This document shows positions 1-7,407 of a DNA stretch of 41,318 nt, piece by piece. Each line of letters starts with the position of its first letter. Within the stretch, counting starts at the first letter, position 1. The notes beneath the pieces were generated by a model. The model was not told the DNA's origin. It did not search any database and saw nothing but the letters and a program-made list of their open reading frames with translations. The position numbers and the translations under genes are program-made. This DNA is from Caulobacteraceae bacterium UBA5005 (lineage in GTDB: Bacteria > Pseudomonadota > Alphaproteobacteria > Caulobacterales > Caulobacteraceae), in the NCBI GenBank assembly GCA_002398405.1, contig DGYN01000105.1:11633-52950 (forward strand), read 5' to 3'.

Positions 1-92
1 CTTCGGTCACGGGGGAGGTAGGGCCTCTGCATCCAAACCGGGCTTGAGCGACGTCTGGTCCTTTGAGGCATCTCGCCTCCGGGGAGACCGGC

Positions 93-1520
93 ATGGATGT
101 TCAACTCAACTCAATCGCGCGCTCACACGGTGAGAAGACTGGGATCCGTGCCGGCCGCCCTTGGCGCCTGGCTTTCGCAGGGGCGCTGGCGGCCTTGCTC
201 GGGGGAACGGCGCTGGCGCAGACGGCGGTAAAGCCGCCGCTAGTCTATACGCCGACTTCGCTGAAGGCCGAGCCAGGTCTGCCGCGTACGCCGCAGGGAA
301 CACCCGACTTCCAGGGAGTGGTGTGGGAGAGCCAGTATTTCGCGGGCCTCACCGGCATTCCCTTCATCACGCCGGCAGAGCTGGTGATCACCGAAGCCCA
401 GTCGAAGCAGGCGCACGAGGGCTTCGTCAAGATGTTCGCCTCCAACCCGATCGCCATCCTTGATCCCGAGATCGTTCCGCTTTTCGAAGGCTTGAAGGGC
501 TTTCCCGTCGTGCGCGGTCAGCGGCGGTCACGAACCCTGGTCCTGCCCGCTGACGGCAAGCTGCCCCTGACACCACAGGCCCAGGCCGAGGTGAACCGGG
601 TCAATGCGTCCCTCATGGGCGATATGAACAAGGCCGACAACCCGGAGGACCGCAACGTGATGGAGCGGTGCATCTACCTGGGCGGCGCCGCGCCCCTGGC
701 GGCGCCGAACATGTTCAACCCCCTGCAGTTCGTTCAGACCAAGACCCACGTGGTTATCCATATGGAAAACGGAGACGAGGCGCGGATCATCCCCTTCGCC
801 AAGGATCAGGGGCCGCCCCTGGGCGACGCCGTCGCCCACTGGGAGGGGGACACCCTGGTGGTGAAGACGACCAATTCTCCGGCCAATCAGCGGCTCCGCG
901 TCTCGCCGCTGGGCAACATCATCGTCAATCCGGACGCCGTTGTGGTCGAGCGCTTCACCCGGGTGACCAAGGACGAGCTGCTCTACCAGTTCACCATCAT
1001 CGATCCGAAGGTCTATTCCGCGCCATGGATGGGCGAGTTCTCGATGTTCCGCTCGGCGGGCCGCATGTACGGCAGCCATTGCCATGAGGGAAACTACGGC
1101 CTGATGAACATCATGGCCGGCGCCCGCTATGAAGAGCGCCATCCGCCGCCCGTGTGGACCAACCTTCTGACCGAGGAAACCGCCGAGCCCAAGGCAAGAT
1201 GGACCAACTCTCTCAAGTCCGCCCTCGATCAGCGGTCCTGGGCGGTGCTGGCCAGGAAGGATGGCGCGGGCGAGGCCAAGGTCGCGTTGCGCATCGAGCG
1301 CGCCACCCTGGGCATGGTGGCGGGCGTCCCCCCAAGCCTTTCCGAGCTGAATGTCTTCGCGGTCGATTGTGCGGGGCAGCGCGTCAAGATGACATCCCTG
1401 ACCACCTACGCCGCCCGGAACCTGACCGGGGAACGGGCCGAAAGCCCGCCCCCTGCAGCCTGGCAGCCGGCGGCCCAGCGTCCGGCCATCGCCGAGGGCG
1501 TCAAACAGGCATGCGCGTAG
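93..1520 (+). CDS. Secreted protein of unknown function (HWEGDTLVV / CHEGNYG family)
   Basis: A 475-residue protein. The ATG at 93 is chosen over an upstream in-frame TTG at 63 because GGGGAG lies at 81-86 with good spacing. The N-terminus has basic residues, then a hydrophobic stretch (about 27-42) ending in ALAQ, which fits a Sec signal peptide. The mature part carries motifs I recognise from a large uncharacterised family common in Caulobacterales, sphingomonads and Acidobacteria: HWEGDTLVV, VERFTRV, a Pro-Trp region and CHEGNYGLMN. The reaction is unknown. The family resembles no enzyme I can name, and the conserved Trp/His/Cys residues are the only functional hint. The gene stands alone, followed by a 93-bp gap before the sigma-factor operon. 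Presence as a gene is certain; function is not assigned. Confidence 0.85.
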   Translation: MDVQLNSIARSHGEKTGIRAGRPWRLAFAGALAALLGGTALAQTAVKPPLVYTPTSLKAEPGLPRTPQGTPDFQGVVWESQYFAGLTGIPFITPAELVITEAQSKQAHEGFVKMFASNPIAILDPEIVPLFEGLKGFPVVRGQRRSRTLVLPADGKLPLTPQAQAEVNRVNASLMGDMNKADNPEDRNVMERCIYLGGAAPLAAPNMFNPLQFVQTKTHVVIHMENGDEARIIPFAKDQGPPLGDAVAHWEGDTLVVKTTNSPANQRLRVSPLGNIIVNPDAVVVERFTRVTKDELLYQFTIIDPKVYSAPWMGEFSMFRSAGRMYGSHCHEGNYGLMNIMAGARYEERHPPPVWTNLLTEETAEPKARWTNSLKSALDQRSWAVLARKDGAGEAKVALRIERATLGMVAGVPPSLSELNVFAVDCAGQRVKMTSLTTYAARNLTGERAESPPPAAWQPAAQRPAIAEGVKQACA

Positions 1521-1613
1521 GGGTAGGAAAAAGTTCTGCGCTGCGGCGCCTCCACCGGCGATGATGGCTCCGTCACTATAGGTGAGCCACTCAGCTCGAA
1601 GGAGATACCGGTC

Positions 1614-2048
1614 ATGGTCGTCAATCTGGGGATCGCCGCATTCTGGCTGGCCGTAGGAGCCTGGTTCGTGGCCATGGCGCTCTCGCCCTGGCTGCGGCAG
1701 CGGGAGATCCAGCGCACGATCCGCGTGATGATTGAGCGCGACGGCAAGATCGACGCAGACACCCTGGAGATGATCAAGGGCAAGGGGGCTGACACCCTCT
1801 CCCAGCAGGACCCTCAGGCCACCGAGGATTTCGGCCGGCGAATGTTCGGGGCGGGGATATTCGGGGCCGGCCTGTTTCTCGGGTTCTTCACCTTGATGTT
1901 CCTGCTAGCGTCACCGTCGATGACCGGAATTCCGCCCGTGGGAAGGTTCTTCTGGGGAGCGGGCAGTTTCATCGTGTTTGTCGGCGTGGCCGGTCTGATC
2001 GCCTATCACGTGGCCAAGCGACCCAAGCCTCCCAAGGCCGGCGACTGA
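1614..2048 (+). CDS. Small membrane protein of ECF sigma operon
   Basis: A 144-residue protein with a strong Shine-Dalgarno AAGGAG (1599-1604). It has an N-terminal hydrophobic helix (about 5-26), a charged middle section (about 30-75), then two further hydrophobic segments (about 76-98 and 106-132) and a Lys/Pro-rich tail. No enzymatic motif is visible. It ends 7 bp before the ECF sigma start, so it is probably co-transcribed. A three-helix membrane protein just ahead of a sigma gene could take part in sensing or in holding the sigma factor, but this is inference from position only. Confidence 0.8.
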   Translation: MVVNLGIAAFWLAVGAWFVAMALSPWLRQREIQRTIRVMIERDGKIDADTLEMIKGKGADTLSQQDPQATEDFGRRMFGAGIFGAGLFLGFFTLMFLLASPSMTGIPPVGRFFWGAGSFIVFVGVAGLIAYHVAKRPKPPKAGD

Positions 2049-2055
2049 GATCGCC

Positions 2056-2610
2056 TTGAGCCGGGGCCTGACAACGGCGCCGGAAAGCTCGGTCGTGGCC
2101 CTGGCCATGACCGGGGACGACCGCGCGTTCCATGAATTGGTGCTGCGGCGCCAGGGAAAGGTGCGCGATCTGTTGCGCAGGCTGTGCCGCAATCACGCCC
2201 TGGCCGATGATCTGGCGCAGCAGGCGTTTCTCAAGGCGTGGAAATCCCTGCCGAGCCTACGCGAGCCCGAAGCCTTCGGCGGGTGGTTGCGCAGCATCGC
2301 GCTCAATGTCTGGCGCGAGGAAGCGCGGCGCGGTGGCGTCATCCTTGAGGCCGACGACGGCCGTCTGGATGAGACGCCTGATCCGGTCTCCCGCCACGCG
2401 GGGGTGGAAGCGCGGATGGATCTGGAAGAGGCATTGAACCGCTTATCGGCGGGGGAGAGGCTCTGCCTGGTGCTCTCCCACGCCGAAGGCATGAGTCACG
2501 GCGAGATCGCGGCGGCGGCCGAACTGCCGGTCGGCACGGTGAAATCTCATATCGCCAGAGGAGGGGAGAAAATCCGCCGCTGGCTTGCTATAGGAGAGGG
2601 CGATGACTGA
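2056..2610 (+). CDS. ECF-type RNA polymerase sigma factor
   Basis: A 184-residue sigma-70 family protein of extracytoplasmic-function size. Region 2 (about 25-90) contains ADDLAQQAFLKAWKSL and GGWLRSIALNVWRE, the usual core-binding and -10 recognition helices. Region 4 (about 125-175) contains LSAGERLCLVLSHAEGMSH followed by a helix-turn-helix ending PVGTVKSHIARG. The start is taken as TTG at 2056, 7 bp after the preceding gene; a GTG at 2095 is an alternative that would still keep region 2. It directs RNA polymerase to a regulon not seen here. No zinc-binding anti-sigma (ZAS) gene is adjacent; small membrane proteins flank it instead. Confidence 0.9.
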   Translation: MSRGLTTAPESSVVALAMTGDDRAFHELVLRRQGKVRDLLRRLCRNHALADDLAQQAFLKAWKSLPSLREPEAFGGWLRSIALNVWREEARRGGVILEADDGRLDETPDPVSRHAGVEARMDLEEALNRLSAGERLCLVLSHAEGMSHGEIAAAAELPVGTVKSHIARGGEKIRRWLAIGEGDD

Positions 2611-2941
2611 CGCCGACGACGTCATTTCCAGGCTGTTCCGCGAGCCCTCCACGCCCGACCGGGACGAAGCCTTCGCCGCCACGGTGCGGGCCGAGGTTGC
2701 GCGCCTGCGCCGTCGCGCGACCCTGCTGCTGACGCTCAGGCTGGCCGCGGGGCTTGCCCTGCTGGCGGTGGGAGCGGCCTTGATGACGCGCTTTGGTCCG
2801 GTGCTGCCGGACCTGTCGAAGCTTTATGGCGGGTTTGAGATCCTGTCGGTGCCTGCGCCGCTGGTGTTCATCGCCCTGCTGGCGGGTCTGGCCTTTCAGG
2901 CCTTCACCGAGCTTAAGCGCCGGGGCTGGATCAGAGGCTAG
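2603..2941 (+). CDS. Small two-helix membrane protein, possible ECF partner
   Basis: A 112-residue protein overlapping the end of the sigma gene by 8 nt, which suggests translational coupling. The first 38 residues are polar and charged and would be cytoplasmic (a possible sigma-binding segment). Two hydrophobic helices follow (about 39-62 and 80-100), with a short basic tail. The cytosolic-N-terminus plus membrane-anchor layout is like simple anti-sigma factors, but the HxxxCxxC zinc motif is absent, so an anti-sigma role is only inferred. The stop codon overlaps the stop of the convergent histidine kinase within the CTAG at 2938-2941. Confidence 0.78.
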   Translation: MTDADDVISRLFREPSTPDRDEAFAATVRAEVARLRRRATLLLTLRLAAGLALLAVGAALMTRFGPVLPDLSKLYGGFEILSVPAPLVFIALLAGLAFQAFTELKRRGWIRG

Positions 2942-4296
2942 GTCGGCAGACGGACCCTGGCGGTGATGCCGCCGCCGGCGCGGTTCGAAAGGGTGGCGTC
3001 GCCGCCGTGGGCGCGGGCGACGGTGCGCACCACCGCAAGGCCAAGACCGATGCCGCCGGTGTCGCGGTTGCGGGACGGTTCGCGGCGGTAGAAGGGCTCG
3101 AAGATCCGCTCGATCTCGGCGGCCGGAACGCCCGGCCCGTCATCATCGATCTCGACCACGGCGTTGTCGCCCTGGCTGAAGACCCGCACCCGGGCCCTGG
3201 AGCCATATTTGACGGCGTTCTCCAGCAGGTTGGTGAAGAGGCGCTTCAAGGCGACGGGATCACCCTCGAGCACCACCTTGTCGGATCGCTCCATGGTGAC
3301 GTCGGAGCCGGTGTCCTGCATTTCGTCCGCTAGGCTCTCCACCAGGGAGGACAGCTCCAGCCTGGTGCGGGGGCTGGTTTCGGTGGCGTCGCGCACGAAC
3401 TGCAGGGTGGCCGAGATCATGGCCTCCATCTGGTCGAGGTCGGAGGACATCTTGCCCTTCAGCTCGTCGTTGGTCCCCTCGATGCGGAAGCGCAGGCGGG
3501 TCAGCGGCGTGCGCAGATCGTGGGCTATGGCGCCGATCATGGCGGTGCGGTCCTCAACGTAGCGGCGCAGGCGCTCCTGCATGTCGTTGAAGGCGCTGGC
3601 GGCGACGCGGGCTTCGGAGGCGCCGCTGATCTGCAAGGGCGGCGCGCCGGGATCGCGGCCGAGCCGCTCGGCGCCCTCGGCCAACTGAGAGAAGGGCAGG
3701 GTCAGTCTTCGCGAGAAGAGGTAGGCGGCGCCCAGCACCACCAGGGAAGTGACCAGGAACGACAGGATGGCGCGCTGTTGCCAGGGGTCGATGCGCAGAC
3801 CCGGCTCGGGCGTCACGATGCGCCAGCTGCCATCCGGGTGGGGAATGCTGACGCGCATGGGCGCAATGACGAAACGCTCGTCCTGCTCCAGGCGGGTATT
3901 GGCGTCGCGGGTCAGGCGATAGACGCGGTCGTTGTACCAGCGCTGGCCGGAGGTGTAGGTGCGGATCTGATCTGGCAGGACGCGTGGTCCGCCCATTTCG
4001 GCGATTTTCTGAACCAGCTGGCGGCGGAATTGGATGTTGTAGGCGGTCACCGCCTGGGTCTGTTTGGGCGTCACATTAGTCTTGCGGACCACGAGCTTGG
4101 GCGCTGAGGTCAGCTGCGGCTGACCCAGGTAGGCGCGGGCGATCTCGGAGGTGCCATGCGTCTCGGGCGAGGGCGGCGGCAGGTTGTAGAGGACGATGAG
4201 ATTGATGAGCTGGGCGACGATCAAGCCGCCCACCATCAGCGCCAGCACCTGGACGAAGAGCGAAGCGTCTACCGCGCGAGTACGCGGTTTGGTCAA
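2938..4296 (-). CDS. Sensor histidine kinase, EnvZ-like
   Basis: A 452-residue kinase. It has a transmembrane helix at about 14-38, a periplasmic domain at about 39-172, a second helix at about 175-195, a HAMP linker, and a HisKA box AHDLRTPLTRLR with the phospho-acceptor His259. The HATPase domain shows an N-box (NLLENAVKYG, Asn360), DDDGPGVP and GIGLGLAVV. It autophosphorylates and passes the phosphate to the response regulator encoded just upstream. The start is TTG at 4296, inside a TTGA overlap with the regulator's stop, so the two are translated as a coupled pair. The signal is unknown; the layout matches EnvZ and its relatives. Confidence 0.93.
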   Translation of the reverse strand: MTKPRTRAVDASLFVQVLALMVGGLIVAQLINLIVLYNLPPPSPETHGTSEIARAYLGQPQLTSAPKLVVRKTNVTPKQTQAVTAYNIQFRRQLVQKIAEMGGPRVLPDQIRTYTSGQRWYNDRVYRLTRDANTRLEQDERFVIAPMRVSIPHPDGSWRIVTPEPGLRIDPWQQRAILSFLVTSLVVLGAAYLFSRRLTLPFSQLAEGAERLGRDPGAPPLQISGASEARVAASAFNDMQERLRRYVEDRTAMIGAIAHDLRTPLTRLRFRIEGTNDELKGKMSSDLDQMEAMISATLQFVRDATETSPRTRLELSSLVESLADEMQDTGSDVTMERSDKVVLEGDPVALKRLFTNLLENAVKYGSRARVRVFSQGDNAVVEIDDDGPGVPAAEIERIFEPFYRREPSRNRDTGGIGLGLAVVRTVARAHGGDATLSNRAGGGITARVRLPT

Positions 4297-5027
4297 GTCC
4301 GCGTCACCTTGGCGGTAAACATATAGCCCTCGTTGCGGATGGTGCGGATCAGCTCCTGGCCGCCGGGGCCGTCTTCCAGCTTTTTGCGCAGCCGGCTGAT
4401 CTGGACATCGATGGCGCGGTCATAGGCTTCGGTGTCGGGCCCGCGCGCGAAATCGAGCAGCTGGTCGCGGGTAAGCACGCGTTGTGGACGTTCGACAAAC
4501 ACGCGGAGCAGGGAGAACTCGCCGGACGACAGATTGACCACCACGCCTTCTGGCGTGCGCAGTTCGCGGCGCACCAGGTCGAGCCGCCAGCCGGCGAATT
4601 CGCAGCCGGCGCCGATACCTTCTTCCGAGCTCTTAGGCTCGTGGCGGCGGCGAAGGACCGCGCGGATGCGGGCCAGAAGTTCCCGCGGGTTGCAGGGCTT
4701 GGGCAAATAGTCGTCGGCTCCCAGCTCGAGGCCGACGATGCGATCGGTTTCCTCACCCATGGCCGAGAGCATGATGATCGCCGGGCCATCGGGCTTTGAC
4801 AGACGGCGGCAGATCGCCAGGCCGTCTTCGCCCGGAAGCATGACGTCGAGCACGATGAGGTCGACCGGCCCGGCGGCCAGCACCTTTTCCATCGAGGCCG
4901 CGTCGGCCGCGGTCTCGACCACATAGCCGTGGCGGGTCAGGAAGTCCGACACAACGTCCCGGATGCCGGGATCATCGTCGACCATCAGGATTCGGGCGCC
5001 GCGGCCTTCATTTTCCATTTCGTCCAT
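4293..5027 (-). CDS. OmpR-family response regulator
   Basis: A 244-residue two-domain regulator. The receiver domain has the acidic pocket Asp17-Asp19, the phospho-acceptor Asp61 (in VLDVMLPGEDG), the Ser88 switch residue and Lys110. A winged-helix DNA-binding domain of OmpR/PhoB type follows (about 145-240), including RVLTRDQLLD and the DVQISRLRKKLE recognition helix. It forms an operon with the kinase downstream (4-nt overlap). Upstream is an 81-bp gap to the metallo-hydrolase gene on the same strand, which may hold the promoter. Target genes cannot be read from this window. Confidence 0.94.
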   Translation of the reverse strand: MDEMENEGRGARILMVDDDPGIRDVVSDFLTRHGYVVETAADAASMEKVLAAGPVDLIVLDVMLPGEDGLAICRRLSKPDGPAIIMLSAMGEETDRIVGLELGADDYLPKPCNPRELLARIRAVLRRRHEPKSSEEGIGAGCEFAGWRLDLVRRELRTPEGVVVNLSSGEFSLLRVFVERPQRVLTRDQLLDFARGPDTEAYDRAIDVQISRLRKKLEDGPGGQELIRTIRNEGYMFTAKVTRT

Positions 5028-5108
5028 GCCCCGGTTCTGTCAGGGGCGAGTCGCCCCAAGATTGCCAACTCGTAACATGCCCGCAAACCTTTGTCCGCGC
5101 TAGCAAAG

Positions 5109-5771
5109 TCAAGCTCCAGCCAGCACGGAATCGGCGACAAACGGATTGGTTTGCCGCTCCCGGCCAAAGGTCGACATGGGCCCGTGGCCAGGCACAAAGG
5201 CGACATCCTCGCCCAGGGGCCAGAGTTTTTGGGTGATGGCGTCGATCAGATCCTGGTGGTTGCCGCGGGGGAAATCCGTGCGCCCGATGGAGCCTTGGAA
5301 CAGGACATCGCCCACCTGGGCGAAGCGCGCCTGGCGGTGGAAAAAGATCACGTGGCCGGGGGTGTGGCCCGGGCAATGGATGACCTCGAACTGGGTCTCT
5401 CCCAGGGTGACGACATCGCCATCGCCCAGCCAGCGGTCGGGGACAAAGGCGCGGGCGCCGGGCACGCCGTACTTCCTGCCGCTGTCCTCGATGCCGTCGA
5501 TCCAGAACTGGTCGTCGGGGTGCGGGCCTTCGATGGGGACGCCGGTCGCTTCCTTCAGCCCCGCCGCGCCGCCGGCGTGGTCCATGTGGCCGTGCGTGAT
5601 GAAGATCTTTTCGATGGTGAGATCCAGTTCCTTTAGCGCGGCGAGCAGTCGCGGAACTTCGCCGCCCGGATCGATGACGGCGGCCTTTTTGGTCTTGGTG
5701 CACCAGACGATCGTGCAGTTCTGTTGAAGCGGCGTCACCGGCAGGATGACGGCCTGAATTGGGCTTTCCAT
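5109..5771 (-). CDS. MBL-fold metallo-hydrolase, glyoxalase II-like
   Basis: A 220-residue metallo-beta-lactamase-fold enzyme. The metal site THGHMDH gives His60, His62, Asp64 and His65; further ligands lie in CPGHTPGH, GDVLFQGSIGRTDFPRG and PGHGP. This short form without the glyoxalase II C-terminal domain matches the YcbL-type type II glyoxalase / hydroxyacylglutathione hydrolase group, which hydrolyses thioesters such as S-lactoylglutathione in the cytoplasm. The substrate is inferred from the family. It is divergent from the amino-acid permease, with a 119-bp shared upstream region. Confidence 0.88.
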   Translation of the reverse strand: MESPIQAVILPVTPLQQNCTIVWCTKTKKAAVIDPGGEVPRLLAALKELDLTIEKIFITHGHMDHAGGAAGLKEATGVPIEGPHPDDQFWIDGIEDSGRKYGVPGARAFVPDRWLGDGDVVTLGETQFEVIHCPGHTPGHVIFFHRQARFAQVGDVLFQGSIGRTDFPRGNHQDLIDAITQKLWPLGEDVAFVPGHGPMSTFGRERQTNPFVADSVLAGA

Positions 5772-5816
5772 AGGTCCCTATATCGGGGGGAACGGGGCCA
5801 AGGCAAAGCGCGGACG

Positions 5817-5846
5817 TTGCGGTAGACGTCAACCGATGTCTATCCT
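5817..5846 (+). promoter_or_regulatory. Candidate promoter with palindromic operator for APC permease
   Basis: TTGCGG (5817-5822) and TATCCT (5841-5846) are separated by 18 nt, a plausible housekeeping promoter about 45 nt before the permease start. A near-perfect 20-bp palindrome, TAGACGTC-N4-GATGTCTA (5823-5842, one mismatched pair), fills the spacer and reaches into the -10 box, where a bound repressor would block RNA polymerase. No regulator gene is adjacent, so the binding protein is unknown. Confidence 0.45.
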
Positions 5847-5890
5847 GCCTGCCAGAGGCGGTTTCGGGGATCCGCCGGGGGAAAGATGAC

Positions 5891-7390
5891 ATGAAGTTAT
5901 TCACCAAGAAGCCCATCGAGGCGCTTGTCGCCCAAGCCAATAACGAGGGCGCGGACAGTCTGAGGCGCGACCTTGGCTGGCCGTCGCTGACCCTTCTAGG
6001 CATCGGCGGTGTCATCGGGGCGGGCATTTTCGTCCTGACCGGCCAGCAGGCGGCGGTCAACGCAGGACCGGGCATCATGCTCAGCTTCGTGATCGCCGGC
6101 GTGGTCTGCGCGTTCGCGGCGCTTTGCTATGCCGAACTGGCCTCCATGATCCCGGTGGCGGGGTCGGCCTATACCTATACCTACGCCACCATCGGCGAAT
6201 TTTTCGCCTGGCTGATCGCCTGGGATCTGATCCTTGAATACGGCATCGCCGCCGCCACCGTGTCGGCCGGTTGGTCCGGCTATTTTGGGCGAATGATGTC
6301 AGGCTTCGGCGTCACCCTGCCCGAGCAGTGGTCGAAGGCGCCCTATGATTTCAACGGCGAAGAGATCATCCGCACCACGCTTTCCGACGGCAGCCACGCC
6401 ATCCTCAACCTGCCGGCCATCGCCATCGTGACCCTGATGTCGATCTTCCTGATCGCCGGCATCACCCAGTCCAAGATCGTCAACAACCTGATCGTGGCCC
6501 TGAAGGTGACCATCGTCCTGATCGTCATCGCCTTCGGCGCGGCTTATGTGAATCCGGACCTGTGGAGCCCGCTGATCCCCGACCGCATCCCGCCGACGCC
6601 AGAACTGCCCAATGGCTCGTTCGGTTTTGCCGGCGTCACCGCCGCCGCCGCGGTGATCTTCTTCGCCTACATCGGGTTCGAAGGGGTATCCACCGCCGCG
6701 CAGGAGGCTAAGGATCCGCAGAAGACCATGCCGATCGGCATCCTTCTGTCGCTCGGAATTTGCACCGTCCTCTACATCGCCATGGCGGCGGTGCTGGTGG
6801 GCATCGCGCCCTATCAGACGCTCAACGACCCGGCGCCGGTGGCCAAGGCGCTCAGCGCCATTCCCGAACTGAAATGGCTGACCCAGCTGATCAACATCGG
6901 GGTCGCGGTGGGTCTCGCCTCGACCATCCTGTCGCTGCTCTATGGCCAGTCCCGCGTGCTCTACGCCATGGGTCGCGATGGCCTGTTGCCGCCCGCTTTC
7001 TGCAAGGTGAACGCCAAGACCCGCACACCGATCTGGGGGACCGTGATTACCGGGGCCTTCGCGGCCCTGGTCGGCGGTCTCTTCCCTATCGGCATTCTGG
7101 GCGAGCTGGTCTCGATGGGGACCCTGCTGGCGTTCGTGCTGATCTGTCTGGCGGTGCTCTATCTCCGCTATAGCGAGCCAGGCCTCAAGCGGTCCTTCAA
7201 GACGCCGGTCATCTGGCTGACGGCTCCGCTCGGCGCGCTCGGCTGCGGCTATCTGATCATGCAGCTGCCGCCGGCCACCTGGTCGCGGCTGTGGATCTGG
7301 ATGGGCGCAGGCCTGGTCGTCTACTTCGGCTACGCCTACTGGCACTCGCGTTATCACGAGAAGAAGCTGGCCGCGCCGCCGGCGGAATAA
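5891..7390 (+). CDS. APC-superfamily amino-acid permease
   Basis: A 499-residue inner-membrane transporter with about 12 hydrophobic helices. Near the N-terminus is the family signature GIGGVIGAGIFVLTGQQAA (helix 1, with the unwound GxG substrate-binding region), then PGIMLSFVIAG and CYAELASMIPVAGSAYTYTY. The middle contains FFAYIGFEGVSTAAQEAKDP (helix 6). These features match the cationic amino-acid transporter-like / YhdG group of the APC family, which imports amino acids by proton- or substrate-coupled transport. The exact substrate cannot be told. The ATG at 5891 follows GGGGGAAAG. It sits between a divergent hydrolase and hrpB, which starts 17 bp after it ends. Confidence 0.93.
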   Translation: MKLFTKKPIEALVAQANNEGADSLRRDLGWPSLTLLGIGGVIGAGIFVLTGQQAAVNAGPGIMLSFVIAGVVCAFAALCYAELASMIPVAGSAYTYTYATIGEFFAWLIAWDLILEYGIAAATVSAGWSGYFGRMMSGFGVTLPEQWSKAPYDFNGEEIIRTTLSDGSHAILNLPAIAIVTLMSIFLIAGITQSKIVNNLIVALKVTIVLIVIAFGAAYVNPDLWSPLIPDRIPPTPELPNGSFGFAGVTAAAAVIFFAYIGFEGVSTAAQEAKDPQKTMPIGILLSLGICTVLYIAMAAVLVGIAPYQTLNDPAPVAKALSAIPELKWLTQLINIGVAVGLASTILSLLYGQSRVLYAMGRDGLLPPAFCKVNAKTRTPIWGTVITGAFAALVGGLFPIGILGELVSMGTLLAFVLICLAVLYLRYSEPGLKRSFKTPVIWLTAPLGALGCGYLIMQLPPATWSRLWIWMGAGLVVYFGYAYWHSRYHEKKLAAPPAE

Positions 7391-7407
7391 GCTAAGACCG
7401 GCGGTTC

